35,347 nt of DNA from CAZCGA01 sp964498075 (GCA_964498075.1 CAZCGA010000058.1:1-35347); one strand, 5' to 3'; shown: positions 16,051 through 24,910, numbered from the stretch's first letter. Notes: generated from the letters alone by a model not told the origin. Translations and numbers: made by a program.

Positions 16051-16181
16051 CAGGCTGCTGAAAAACCCCGCCCAATGCTTCGACAAGCTCAGCATGAGCG
16101 GTTCCCCTCCCCGTCTCTCCTACTCTTTTCCGCTCACCCTGAGCTTGTCGAAGGGTCTCCGAAGCCTTTTTCAGCAGCCTG
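16051..16181. mobile_element. MITE-like nested palindromic element (131 bp)
   Basis: Perfect 15-bp terminal inverted repeats CAGGCTGCTGAAAAA (16051-16065) and its complement (16167-16181) enclose a second palindrome. That inner one has 24-bp arms at 16078-16101 and 16130-16153 (22 of 24 pair). The outer repeats look like insertion-sequence ends; the inner part is the dispersed CTTCGA...GAGCGG palindrome. It contains no gene and lies between the receptor and a small membrane-protein gene. No clear target-site duplication is visible. Confidence 0.75.
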
Positions 16182-16197
16182 TTAGATTGGAGTCTGC

Positions 16198-16500
16198 CTA
16201 CTCTCTGAAACCGTACGTCTTGCGGAGCTCCGGATTGGCGCCGATCGTCTGCAGCGCGTGAGCGACCGACTTGATCCGGGCGCTCTCCTCGTCTTGCTCT
16301 TCTCGCGCCCGTTCCTTCGCGTCGCGCGGCTTTCTCTCGCCTTCGGGCTCACGCGGTGCTTCGACGCGCGCCGCTGGCGTGCTGACCGCTTCGGGCTCGG
16401 CGCGCCGTGCCGCCGAGCTGCACTGCGCCAGCTGGCTCGCCACCAGGAGGAGGAGCATTCCCCCCAATAGTGTGAAGCCCAGGTCTCGCTTTTCGTTCAC
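16198..16500 (-). CDS. Small exported or membrane-anchored protein (hypothetical)
   Basis: A protein of about 100 residues. The most sensible start is the GTG at 16500, giving MNEKRDLGFTLLGGMLLLLV as a signal anchor. An ATG further upstream (16554) would add an unlikely Gly/Cys-rich leader. The hydrophobic segment ends ASQLAQC, so a lipoprotein-like cysteine is possible although the lipobox is imperfect. The rest is highly charged and probably disordered or helical. The last 24 residues (VAHALQTIGANPELRKTYGF) match the C-terminus of the neighbouring upstream gene, so the two are related. Function unknown. Confidence 0.5.
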   Translation of the reverse strand: MNEKRDLGFTLLGGMLLLLVASQLAQCSSAARRAEPEAVSTPAARVEAPREPEGERKPRDAKERAREEQDEESARIKSVAHALQTIGANPELRKTYGFRE

Positions 16501-16575
16501 GACCCCCCCCAATGCGCGGCCATTAAACACAACCGCGCATCCAATGCAACGCATGACGGTGCGAGCGCTGCCCTC

Positions 16576-17016
16576 CTACTGCTGAGGCGGCAAGCCGAGC
16601 TTGCGCTGGGCTTCCGGATCCTGGCCGAGGTGCGACAAGGCTTCCGCCAGGCCGCGGTTCAGGCCGGCGTCGGAGTTCGGGCCGCGTGTCGGGCTGGCGG
16701 CAGCGGCGGGTCTTGATGCCACTGTCGGTGCAGCCTGCGGCTGTGCCTGCTGCGCAACCTGATTGGCGGGCGCGGGGGCTGGCCGCGGTGGGGCAGGGGC
16801 TGGGGCATTTACCTGTTGCCGTTCGGGGGCCCGCGGTCGTGCGCTCGGCGCACGTGCCTCCTGCGGTTGCGGGCGAGAAAGCGATCCGACCCAGAGGTAC
16901 AAGCCGATGACCAAACCGATCGCCAGCGCTGCGGCTCCCAGCGCTCCAACGATGAGGAGGACGTTCAAGACGCTACCCCTGGCGCGCGGCGCGAGCGAAG
17001 ACGGATCGCGGCTCAT
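16576..17016 (-). CDS. Small membrane-anchored Pro/Ala-rich protein (hypothetical)
   Basis: A 146-residue protein. The ATG at 17016 has AAGGAAG about 7 bp upstream. After a short polar leader (MSRDPSSLAPRARG) there is one membrane helix (VLNVLLIVGALGAAALAIGL onward, about residues 16-45) and a long Pro/Ala/Gln-rich, low-complexity linker (about 50-110). It ends in a small conserved-looking helix, GLAEALSHLGQDPEAQRKLG. That end matches the next gene downstream (AL-x-x-[LI]G-x-[DN]PE-x-RK), giving a pair of related anchored proteins. It may be a tethered linker to a periplasmic partner; no family is recognised. Confidence 0.6.
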   Translation of the reverse strand: MSRDPSSLAPRARGSVLNVLLIVGALGAAALAIGLVIGLYLWVGSLSRPQPQEARAPSARPRAPERQQVNAPAPAPPRPAPAPANQVAQQAQPQAAPTVASRPAAAASPTRGPNSDAGLNRGLAEALSHLGQDPEAQRKLGLPPQQ

Positions 17017-17072
17017 CAATGCTTCCTTGATTTCCCGTCTACACGAATTGACGCTGCAATACAGCCTGGGGG

Positions 17073-17495
17073 CTACGGTGCGGGGGGCGATCCGAAGCTC
17101 GGGGTGACCGCCGGCCGCTGCACGAGCCGCGGATGACCGAACCCGTCGTAGTTCACCACGCCGGCGTCGGTTGCGGCGTCGACGATTGCGACGATGCCCT
17201 CGGCGACGTTGTGCCGCCAGGTTTCCTGCCATTCCTCAGCGAGCCGGATGCGGGTGGCCTCCGGCACGGCGTCCCAGCGCCCGCGGGCGACCTTGATGAT
17301 CAGCAGGCGCGGCAGGCGCGGATCGCGGTGCACCTCCACGACGCCGATGTGGTCACGCAGCAGTGGGTTTTGTGCGAGCCCTGCAACGATCTCCTCCGGC
17401 GGCAGCCAATGCGCGCCGGCCGCGCTCGCGGTCAGAAGCAGAAGGGCGACGGCCGCGCCCCATGCCGCGCGGCGGCGGCGTGGGGCGGGCAGCAC
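17073..17495 (-). CDS. Small exported protein of unknown function, GTG start
   Basis: About 140 residues. The frame stays open far upstream inside the PHP gene, but a GTG at 17495, 2 bp after the PHP gene's stop, gives an Arg-rich leader and a hydrophobic signal segment (WGAAVALLLLTASAAGAHWL). I take that as the start; no Shine-Dalgarno is clear, so coupling to the upstream gene is plausible. The mature part (LPPEEIVAGLAQNPLLRDHI, VVEVHRDPRLPRLLIIKVAR, AEEWQETWRHNVAEGIVAIV) looks globular, with a beta strand/helix pattern, and ends in a short Pro-rich tail. I do not recognise the family. Confidence 0.55.
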   Translation of the reverse strand: MLPAPRRRRAAWGAAVALLLLTASAAGAHWLPPEEIVAGLAQNPLLRDHIGVVEVHRDPRLPRLLIIKVARGRWDAVPEATRIRLAEEWQETWRHNVAEGIVAIVDAATDAGVVNYDGFGHPRLVQRPAVTPSFGSPPAP

Positions 17496-17497
17496 AG

Positions 17498-20400
17498 CTA
17501 CGGTTGCGATGGTTGAGGCTCCGGGACGATCTGATCCGGACGCGGAGTCGGGAACTCGATCAGATGCCACGGCAAGTGTTCCTCCGGATGGCGCAGCTGC
17601 TTCTCTCGCTTCTCCTGACGTTTCGCCTCGGCGCCCGCGTCGCTGCTCGGTGGCGGTGCGTCGTCGGTGGCCACGGCTGGATGGATCAGCGAGGAGATCA
17701 GCTTGCGGAAGAATCCCTTCGGTTGGGCTGGGGGCTGGGAGGCCGCGGCGAACATCGTGGTCGCCGGTGCCGGGGCCATGGCCTGGGTGATCGCGCCACT
17801 CGAGCAATCGACCGGCAGTGCCGGACACACCGGTTCGCCTGAGCCGCCGGGCAGGGTGATGCCGGTGTAATCGTCATCGCCGTCGCCGTCGACGAAGATG
17901 GGGTTGGTGAATCCATAGGAGATCACGCTGCTGGCCACCGAGCCGACGATCGAGTTGACGCTGGGTCTGGTCGGTGGCGTCGGCAGGCTCTGGCCGGCCT
18001 CCACGATGTAGTAGCTGTCTTCGGTCACCGACGAATCAGTTATCGTCTGGTCGAAGCGGACGACGTTGGTGTTGACCTGCTCGTACGGATCGCCCGGATT
18101 GGGGTTGAGCGCGGGCGTCGTCGTGGTGTTGTAGCACGCCATGATGCAACCGTTCTTGATGAGCCGCACCTCGTCCACCGGCACCCACGGTGCCGCCTGG
18201 ACCTTGATCTTCAGGTCGACGCTGGTCACCGCTGTGCCCAGCGTCTCCCCCATGTTGACGTCGGGTGGCGCGCCGTTGTTCGCCGTGAAGGTGATGTACG
18301 GACCGGTGGTGGCCGTCATGTTGCCGGCGAGCACTTCCTGGTTGAACGCCTTGACGTCCAGCGGGATCGTGCCCGTCGGGAACTCGCCGGCGCCCACGTA
18401 GGTGCGCGAGTAGCCCGGGATCTCGATCACCAGACGGTGCGAGTCGGAGACGCCGGTGCCGTAAAGCTGGTGCTGCGCACCGACCTTCCCGACCTCGATC
18501 CCTTGGTTGAGGATGCTGAGCCAATCGCGCCGCACCATGCGCAGGTCGTCGTAGTCGCTCGGCTTCCCGCCGTTGTCGATCTCCATCACGTCGAAGTCGA
18601 TGTTGCGCGTCCCATGGGTTCCTTCAAAGCCGCTGCCGCATCCCGCCGTCGTGCAACGCGTCGGTTGCGGCACGACGTTCAAGTCGTTGAGGATGTCGTT
18701 GCAGCCGTTGGCGGAGGTCGGCGTGGAGCCACCGCCGCAGCCGCAATGGCCGCCGCCGGTGCAGTCGCCGTCGACGGTGCAGCTCTTGCCGTCGTTGGTG
18801 CCGCCGGCGCAGGCGTTGCTGCTGCACAGCACCGGATACTTGTTGCAGTTGTCGATCGCCGCGCTCGGGTCGTAGCCGATGTTGTCGAGGATGCCGATGT
18901 TGACCACGCCGCCGAGGCCGGCGCGCGGGTGGTTCATCTGCACCACCTGTTCACCAACGTCGAGGCACTTGCCACCTGGGCATTGGGCGTTCGTCGTGCA
19001 CGGCTTGCTGTTCTTGCCGCCGCCGACGCAGAGCATGTTGGGCGTGTCGTAGCGCAGCCGGTCGTAGATGACGCCGGCGCTCACGCTCTCGTCTTCCACC
19101 GCGCCGCCGCGCCGCAGGTTGGCGTCGTAGACCGACGGCCAAGAGTTGATGTGGCCCCAGCTGTTGGAGAGGTACGGGGGCCGGCTCACCGACATCGTCA
19201 CCTCCGTGCCGACGATCGAGGTGATGAACGGCGTCAGCAGCAACTTCTTGATGGGCGGCAGATAGTCGGTGTTGATGTCGTGGTCGGTGGAGACCATCAC
19301 CTCCAGGTCTTCGCCGGCGAAGCTGCGGACGCGGGCTTCCAGCGGCGCCGACGAATCGAGGCTGCGGCCGGAGTGGATGTGGAAGTCCGCAGAGAGATAG
19401 CCGGAGGTGTCGACGACGCGCTTGAGGGTAATCGGCCCGCCGTTCACGACGGTCATGTCCGTGGGCGCCACGGCGTTGGTGATCACCACGCCGGAAAAGG
19501 TGCGAATCGTGTACTCCGGTCCGCGCGAGACCGACAGGGTGTAGGTGCCGGGCATGACCTCGACCAGCGCCTTGCCCTTCCTGTCGGTATAGATCACGTG
19601 CAACTGGCCCTGGCCGCCCGGATAGCTCTCCGGCAGCAGGCTTTTCGTTTTTGCCTTGCAGACTCCTTCCGGCAAGCAGTCGGCGTCGGCGCTGCACGCA
19701 TGCTTGCGGCACTTGCCGTCACTCGCGCAGGTGTATCCGGCGGGACACGCCGGAGGGCAGGGCTGCGGCTCGACGTTGGTGCAGGTGCGGAAGCAGATGT
19801 TGCCGCCCCCGCAGGTCGCATCCGCCGTGCAGCTGGTGTCGAAGTCGTTCGAGCACATGCCGGTGCGATTGTCGAACATCAGCGCGGCCAGGTCGCGCCG
19901 CATCGACGGGGAGGGGCTCAACGAGATCTTCGCCGGCATGCCTAGAGCCGTGTCGGCATCGCGCACCTCGACCTTCAGCTTGCCCACCTTGGGCAACGTG
20001 ATCGGCGGGATGGTCGTCGTTCCAAGTCCCGCCAAGGTGGTCGCTCCATTCGGCGTCACTGTGAACAGCGGAGTGTTGCTCGGCTCGATGTCCGGGCGGC
20101 CGGGGAATACCGCGTGGATGGTATAGTTGCCCTGTGGCAGCAACACATTGCTGAAGCTGCCTTTGCAACGGACCGAGGAGACCGGCGCGTTGCTGATCGG
20201 CGTGAGCGGGAAGGGCAGGTTGTCGGCTGGAACGCTGACCAGCCGGATGAACGTGACCGTGCCTTCCTGGGACGGCGCCGGCGTGAAGGTCCCCTTCACC
20301 TTGCTCATTCCGCTGATGAGGCCGGGGTCGGCGAAGATGCTGTCCGGATTGGTGGCGTCGCCGATGACCGAGGCGACATCATTGCGCTTCCCAACCAGGA

Positions 20401-21457
20401 GACGGCGAGTGAAGATCCTCGACCGGTTATTGATCAACGAGGGTCCGAGCAGCGTCGGCAGCGTGGCGGCGGAGACCAGATCCGATTGCAGGCTTTGGAT
20501 GTTATTCGGTCCCGATATCAAGACCACGCTGACGCCTGCCCCACCTCCGTCCAAGTCGTCCTCACCGGAGAGCGATTGGTAGCCGTAGGAAACCGCGCCC
20601 GCCTTCTTGTTGCGCGCCATGACGCCGTCCGCGGGGCTATCGTTACCCGGTGCGGCGAAGAACGGCGCCGAGGTCAGGGCACCGATAACCGCCGCGGTGC
20701 TGCTCAAGTCGAGCGCCGGGCTGGTGAAGCCGCGGCCGTAGTTCGGCGCGAAGGGCACGAGCCCACGGCCGCCCCACAGCAATATGTCAAAGATGGGGAG
20801 GATTTGGTTGTTGCCCGACTTGTTCCACACCTCGGTGCGGAGATCCACGAAGCGCTTGCCCTTGCACGCCTTGTAGGTGCTGCGCACGAACATTTTGGGG
20901 AGAGCGCGCGTCGAGCAAAAGTCCGTCGGGGTCTTACACGTACCCAGCATGATGCCGTAGACGGTGATCGCGGCGCAGTCGTCTTCGACCGGGCAACTGG
21001 CGTTCAACGAGCCGATGGTGGTGCACGGGTTGCCGCTGGGTGTCGGGACCCAGCCGCCCAGCGTCTCGTCGCCTTGGCGGAAGATGAAGACGTTCGCCAG
21101 GCTCAACCCGCCGGTGTTGAACGACTGCGGCAGCTGATCGTTGTTCTTGCCGTTCAGCCCGAGGTCGAGCAGCGTCCCGCCGGTCTCGACGGCGTTCGAC
21201 GAGGTGTTGTCGATGTTGATGGGCGACCCGCCCACCACGCTCACCGCAGTCGTGTCGATCCCGTCGATGATCGCCTGCACGACGCCGTTCGACAGATACC
21301 AGTCCTGTAGGCCCCCGGCGATGTCCGTGCCGCCGAACAACCGGGTGTTGGCGTTGGCGGTCGTGACTATTTCGGCCTTGCAGCCGCCGCAAGCCGCCTG
21401 CGACGCCGACGGGCAGGCCAGTGCGATGAGAGCGAGGAGAACACCAAGTCGACGCAT
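17498..21457 (-). CDS. Very large secreted PHP-domain (CehA/McbA-like) protein with Cys-rich repeats
   Basis: A 1319-residue exported protein. The ATG at 21457 has AAGGGGGT 5 bp upstream, and a signal peptide (MRRLGVLLALIALACPSASQ) leads to ACGGCKAEI. The middle of the protein has beta-rich carbohydrate/carboxypeptidase-regulatory-like segments (about 400-530). The C-terminal half carries a PHP-type metallohydrolase signature: SADFHIHSGRS with His at about 692 and 694, VSTDHDINTDY near 725, QMNHPRAG near 842, DFDVMEIDNG and GVSDSHRL near 1005. This is the layout of CehA/McbA-type hydrolases. Cys-rich repeat units like those of the two downstream secreted paralogues interrupt it (CSNDFDTSCTADATC, CSADADCLPEGVC, PCTTNAQCPGGKC, SCTVDGDCTGGGHC). 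The last 100 residues are polar and low-complexity. The substrate is unknown. It heads the minus-strand gene run. Confidence 0.8.
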   Translation of the reverse strand: MRRLGVLLALIALACPSASQAACGGCKAEIVTTANANTRLFGGTDIAGGLQDWYLSNGVVQAIIDGIDTTAVSVVGGSPINIDNTSSNAVETGGTLLDLGLNGKNNDQLPQSFNTGGLSLANVFIFRQGDETLGGWVPTPSGNPCTTIGSLNASCPVEDDCAAITVYGIMLGTCKTPTDFCSTRALPKMFVRSTYKACKGKRFVDLRTEVWNKSGNNQILPIFDILLWGGRGLVPFAPNYGRGFTSPALDLSSTAAVIGALTSAPFFAAPGNDSPADGVMARNKKAGAVSYGYQSLSGEDDLDGGGAGVSVVLISGPNNIQSLQSDLVSAATLPTLLGPSLINNRSRIFTRRLLVGKRNDVASVIGDATNPDSIFADPGLISGMSKVKGTFTPAPSQEGTVTFIRLVSVPADNLPFPLTPISNAPVSSVRCKGSFSNVLLPQGNYTIHAVFPGRPDIEPSNTPLFTVTPNGATTLAGLGTTTIPPITLPKVGKLKVEVRDADTALGMPAKISLSPSPSMRRDLAALMFDNRTGMCSNDFDTSCTADATCGGGNICFRTCTNVEPQPCPPACPAGYTCASDGKCRKHACSADADCLPEGVCKAKTKSLLPESYPGGQGQLHVIYTDRKGKALVEVMPGTYTLSVSRGPEYTIRTFSGVVITNAVAPTDMTVVNGGPITLKRVVDTSGYLSADFHIHSGRSLDSSAPLEARVRSFAGEDLEVMVSTDHDINTDYLPPIKKLLLTPFITSIVGTEVTMSVSRPPYLSNSWGHINSWPSVYDANLRRGGAVEDESVSAGVIYDRLRYDTPNMLCVGGGKNSKPCTTNAQCPGGKCLDVGEQVVQMNHPRAGLGGVVNIGILDNIGYDPSAAIDNCNKYPVLCSSNACAGGTNDGKSCTVDGDCTGGGHCGCGGGSTPTSANGCNDILNDLNVVPQPTRCTTAGCGSGFEGTHGTRNIDFDVMEIDNGGKPSDYDDLRMVRRDWLSILNQGIEVGKVGAQHQLYGTGVSDSHRLVIEIPGYSRTYVGAGEFPTGTIPLDVKAFNQEVLAGNMTATTGPYITFTANNGAPPDVNMGETLGTAVTSVDLKIKVQAAPWVPVDEVRLIKNGCIMACYNTTTTPALNPNPGDPYEQVNTNVVRFDQTITDSSVTEDSYYIVEAGQSLPTPPTRPSVNSIVGSVASSVISYGFTNPIFVDGDGDDDYTGITLPGGSGEPVCPALPVDCSSGAITQAMAPAPATTMFAAASQPPAQPKGFFRKLISSLIHPAVATDDAPPPSSDAGAEAKRQEKREKQLRHPEEHLPWHLIEFPTPRPDQIVPEPQPSQP

Positions 21458-21673
21458 AGAGACCCCCTTCGTTTGCCTGTGCGGACGATCGCTTCGGCCG
21501 CGCGAATTTGATTACGCGATTGTTGCAGCCTGGTTACGTTGTCTCCCACGGGCGCGGAATTGTCAATTCAGAAAGCACCACGTCGGCACGGGAGGACCTT
21601 GAACGGACAATAATCCGTGCGAGCCGCCCGGTGGCTAGACATACTGAGCCGCCACGGCGTAGAGTCGGCGGCC

Positions 21674-23119
21674 ATGACGAACGAACTTGCTTACCTCGAC
21701 GCTACGGCGCAGGCGGATCTGGTTCGGCGCGGCGAGATCACGCCCCTCGAGCTCGTCGATGCGGCCATCGCCCGCATCGAACGCGTGAACCCGCAGCTGA
21801 ATGCGGTCATCATCCCGCTCTTCGACAAGGCCCGCAGCCAGGCCGCGGCACGTGATCTGCCCGGCGGACCGTTCCGCGGTGTGCCGTTCCTGCTAAAGGA
21901 CCTCACCTGCCACGTTGCCGGCGACCCGTACCACGCGGGCATGCGGTTGCTGCGCAACCTGAAGTGGGTGGCGGATCACGATACCTATCTGGCCGCGAAG
22001 TTCCGGGCCGCGGGCTTCATCTGCGTCGGCCGAACGAATGTCCCTGAGCTGGGTCCGATTCCGACCACCGAGCCCGAGGCTTACGGCGCGACACACAATC
22101 CGTGGGACACCACACGCTCTCCCGGCGGCTCGAGCGGCGGCTCGGCGGCGGCGGTCGCCGCCGGCATGGTGCCCGTGGCACACGGCAACGACGGCGGCGG
22201 CTCCATCCGCATCCCGTCGAGCGCCTGCGGTCTCTTCGGCCTGAAACCAACGCGCGGCCGCGTCTCCCTCGGACCCGATTTCGGCGACTCGTGGAATGGG
22301 TGCATCGCCGAGCATGTCCTGACGCGCTCGGTACGCGACAGCGCGGCGATTCTCGATGCCATCGCCGGTCCCATGCCCGGCGACCCGTACTATGCGCCGC
22401 CACCTGCGCACCCCTTCCGCGACGAAGTGGGAACCGATCCGGGCCGTCTGCGCGTCGGGTTGCTCACGCGCTCTGCGGGAGGCGTGATCCCGGTGCATCC
22501 GGATTGCGTCGCGGCGGTCGAAGAGGCTGGCCGTCTCATGGCATCGCTCGGCCACACCGTAGAGCAGGGGCACCCGGGCGCGCTGGATGACCCCGACTTC
22601 CAGCCACCGTTCGGAGCGGTCGTGACGAGTTGGACGGCGCGCGATCTGGACTACTGGAGCACACAGACCGGCCGTACCATCACGGCCGACGACGTGGAGC
22701 CGTACACCTGGGCGCTGGCGGAGATGGGGCGGCAGGTATCGGCCGCGGAGTACGTCAAGGCTACCCTGTGGCTGCAGGCGTACACGCGCCGGGTGGCGCG
22801 CTGGTGGGCCGACGGCTTCGATCTGCTGATCACCCCGACGATGGCCGAGCCGCCGGTGCCCTTGGGCGAGCTGACCTCGACGCGCGAGAACCCGCTGCGC
22901 GGGTTTGCGCGCAGCGGCCCCGTGGTGACCTTCACGGCGCCCTTCAACGTCACCGGCCAGCCCGCCGTGTCGCTGCCGCTCCATTGGAGCAAGGAGAACC
23001 TGCCCATCGGCGTGCAGCTGGTTGCCGCCTACGCGCGCGAGGATGTCCTGTTCCGCAGCGCCGCGCAGCTCGAGCAAGCGCGCCCCTGGGCCGGCCGGCG
23101 CCCGCCGGTGCACGCGTGA
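21674..23119 (+). CDS. Amidase signature-family hydrolase
   Basis: A 481-residue protein, typical length for amidase-signature enzymes, which hydrolyse carboxamides using a Ser-cisSer-Lys triad. I start at the ATG at 21674 (MTNELAYLDATAQADLVRRG) because this matches the usual family N-terminus; an upstream start at 21617 would add 19 unusual residues. Lys75 (PFLLKDL), Ser153 in RSPGGSSGGSAAA and the nucleophile Ser177 in GNDGGGSIRIPSSACG are all present, with the normal 24-residue spacing between the serines. The C-terminal FTAPFNVTGQPAVSLPL and GVQLVAAYAREDVLFRSAAQ are also typical. It lacks a GatB/GatC partner here, so it is a general amidase and not GatA. It is followed 86 bp later by the AOR-family gene on the same strand. 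Confidence 0.93.
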   Translation: MTNELAYLDATAQADLVRRGEITPLELVDAAIARIERVNPQLNAVIIPLFDKARSQAAARDLPGGPFRGVPFLLKDLTCHVAGDPYHAGMRLLRNLKWVADHDTYLAAKFRAAGFICVGRTNVPELGPIPTTEPEAYGATHNPWDTTRSPGGSSGGSAAAVAAGMVPVAHGNDGGGSIRIPSSACGLFGLKPTRGRVSLGPDFGDSWNGCIAEHVLTRSVRDSAAILDAIAGPMPGDPYYAPPPAHPFRDEVGTDPGRLRVGLLTRSAGGVIPVHPDCVAAVEEAGRLMASLGHTVEQGHPGALDDPDFQPPFGAVVTSWTARDLDYWSTQTGRTITADDVEPYTWALAEMGRQVSAAEYVKATLWLQAYTRRVARWWADGFDLLITPTMAEPPVPLGELTSTRENPLRGFARSGPVVTFTAPFNVTGQPAVSLPLHWSKENLPIGVQLVAAYAREDVLFRSAAQLEQARPWAGRRPPVHA

Positions 23120-23205
23120 GCCGCGGCCGGAGGTGATCGAGCGAAAGGGTTTCGAGTTTTCCGCCACTATGTTACACAGGGCCATCGCGTGAAGGAGGAC
23201 GGCCT

Positions 23206-24909
23206 ATGGATCGCATGCTGCGGTTGAACATGACGACGCTGACCATGAGCGAGGAGCCCTTTCCCGCCGAGTGGGCGGCGCTCGGTGGACGGGCGCTGTC
23301 GGCGAAGATCCTGCTCAAGGAAGTGGACCCGACGTGCGATCCGCTCGGCCCCGGCAACAAGGTGATCTTCGCCCCCGGCTTCCTGTCCGGTTCGGTCGCA
23401 CCGACCTCGGGCCGCATGAGCGTCGGCGCCAAGAGCCCACTCACCGGCGGCATCAAGGAAGCCAACTCCGGCGGTCAAGCCGGACAGAAGCTCATGCGCC
23501 TCGGCTATCGCGCGCTCATCGTCGAAGGCAAAGCCACGGATCCGGCGAAGCGCTACATGGTCGTCATCAACAAGAACGGCACCGAGATTCGCGAGTGCCC
23601 GGAGCTCAAAGGGCTGCGCACCTACGCCGCCTCCGAGAAGCTGGCGGAACAGTTCTCACAACGCGCCGCCTTCGTCATGTGTGGATCGGCCGGAGAGCTC
23701 GGTCTCTCCGGAGCCAGCGTCGCCTTCACCGATGAAGGCCACCGGCATCCGTCGCGGCATGCCGCTCGCGGCGGGCTCGGCGCCGCGATGGGTGCCAAGG
23801 GGCTCAAGGCGGTCGTCGTCGATGACGAGGGGACGCAAGCGCGGCTGGCAAAGGACACCGCGGCCTTCAAGCCGTACGTCGCCAAGATCAGTAAGGAGTA
23901 CTTGGCCGGCCCGCAGCTCTTCCAGTTCGGCACGTCGACCACCGTGCCGCTCGCCAACATGATGAGCACCTTCCCGACGCGCAACCGGCGCGAGATGCAA
24001 TTCGAAGGTGCCGACGCCCTCGATGGGATGAAGATCGTCCAGGGCTTCGAGACGCGCGGCGGCAGCATGCACCACTGCATGACCGGCTGCATCGTGAAGT
24101 GCTCCAACATCGTCCACAACGCCGAGGGCAAGTACGTCACCTCCGCCCTCGAGTTTGAGACCCTCGCCCTGTGCGGCTCCAACTGCGGCATCGCCGACCT
24201 CGACAAGGTGGCCCAGATCGACCGGCTGTGCGACGAGTTGGGTCTCGACACGATCGAAACCGGTGGCGCCATGGGGCTGGCGATGGATTGCGGCGCGCTG
24301 GCCTTCGGCGATGCCGACGGCGCGATTGCGCTCCTCGACAAGGTCGACAAGGGCGACACGCTGGCCGAGACCATCGGGCGCGGCGTCGTGGCGGTCGGCA
24401 AGCATTTCAAGGCCACGCGTGTGCCGGCGATTCGCGGGCAAGGCGTCCCGGCGTGGGAGCCGCGCACCCTCAACGCCAGCGGCATCACCTACGCCACCAG
24501 CGCCATGGGCGCCGATCACACCGCCGGCCTGGTCGTCATGCCGGTGGCGGACGGCGCCAAGGCATCGCAGGAAGCGCAGCTCATCAACGCGCTGTGCGAC
24601 TCCAGCGGCTTCTGCCAGTTCCAGCAGCCGACCATCGAGGACATCCGGACGCTGTACAACGCCATGTACGGCACCGCGCTGACCTTCGAGGACATGGCGG
24701 ACATCGGCTGGCACTGCATGCAGGACGAGTGGGAGTTCAACCGCCGCGCCGGCTTCGGCCCGGAGGACAACGACCTGCCCGAGTGGATGCGCACCGAGGC
24801 GGTGCCGTCCAACGGCGCGGTGTTCGCCGTGCCGAAGGAAGAGATCATGCGCGTCTTCGAGCGCATGCCGGTCTCGGACGAGCTGCGCTCGATGCGCGCC
24901 GTCGGCTAG
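23206..24909 (+). CDS. Aldehyde:ferredoxin oxidoreductase (AOR) family tungsten/molybdenum enzyme
   Basis: A 567-residue cytoplasmic protein started by an ATG 7 bp after GGAGG. The N-terminal AOR domain is clear: WAALGGRALSAKILLKEV, FAPGFLSGSVAPTSGRMSVG, KSPLTGGIKEANSGGQAGQK. Family members bind a bis-pterin W or Mo cofactor and a [4Fe-4S] cluster and oxidise aldehydes (or reduce acids) with ferredoxin. The cluster cysteines lie at 291, 295 and 299 (HHCMTGCIVKCSN) with a fourth at 470 in CDSSGFC. The Cx3Cx3C spacing differs from the Cx2Cx3C of the archetype. The N-terminus is slightly shorter than usual. No tungstopterin or ferredoxin partner gene is adjacent. The physiological substrate cannot be told; the amidase upstream may be unrelated. 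Confidence 0.88.
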   Translation: MDRMLRLNMTTLTMSEEPFPAEWAALGGRALSAKILLKEVDPTCDPLGPGNKVIFAPGFLSGSVAPTSGRMSVGAKSPLTGGIKEANSGGQAGQKLMRLGYRALIVEGKATDPAKRYMVVINKNGTEIRECPELKGLRTYAASEKLAEQFSQRAAFVMCGSAGELGLSGASVAFTDEGHRHPSRHAARGGLGAAMGAKGLKAVVVDDEGTQARLAKDTAAFKPYVAKISKEYLAGPQLFQFGTSTTVPLANMMSTFPTRNRREMQFEGADALDGMKIVQGFETRGGSMHHCMTGCIVKCSNIVHNAEGKYVTSALEFETLALCGSNCGIADLDKVAQIDRLCDELGLDTIETGGAMGLAMDCGALAFGDADGAIALLDKVDKGDTLAETIGRGVVAVGKHFKATRVPAIRGQGVPAWEPRTLNASGITYATSAMGADHTAGLVVMPVADGAKASQEAQLINALCDSSGFCQFQQPTIEDIRTLYNAMYGTALTFEDMADIGWHCMQDEWEFNRRAGFGPEDNDLPEWMRTEAVPSNGAVFAVPKEEIMRVFERMPVSDELRSMRAVG

Positions 24910-24910
24910 C

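Noticed and set aside
18437..19945. 502-codon plus-strand open frame inside the PHP gene
   Set aside because: Antisense shadow produced by high G+C; composition is low-complexity (Ala, Val, Arg, Asp) and there is no ribosome-binding site.
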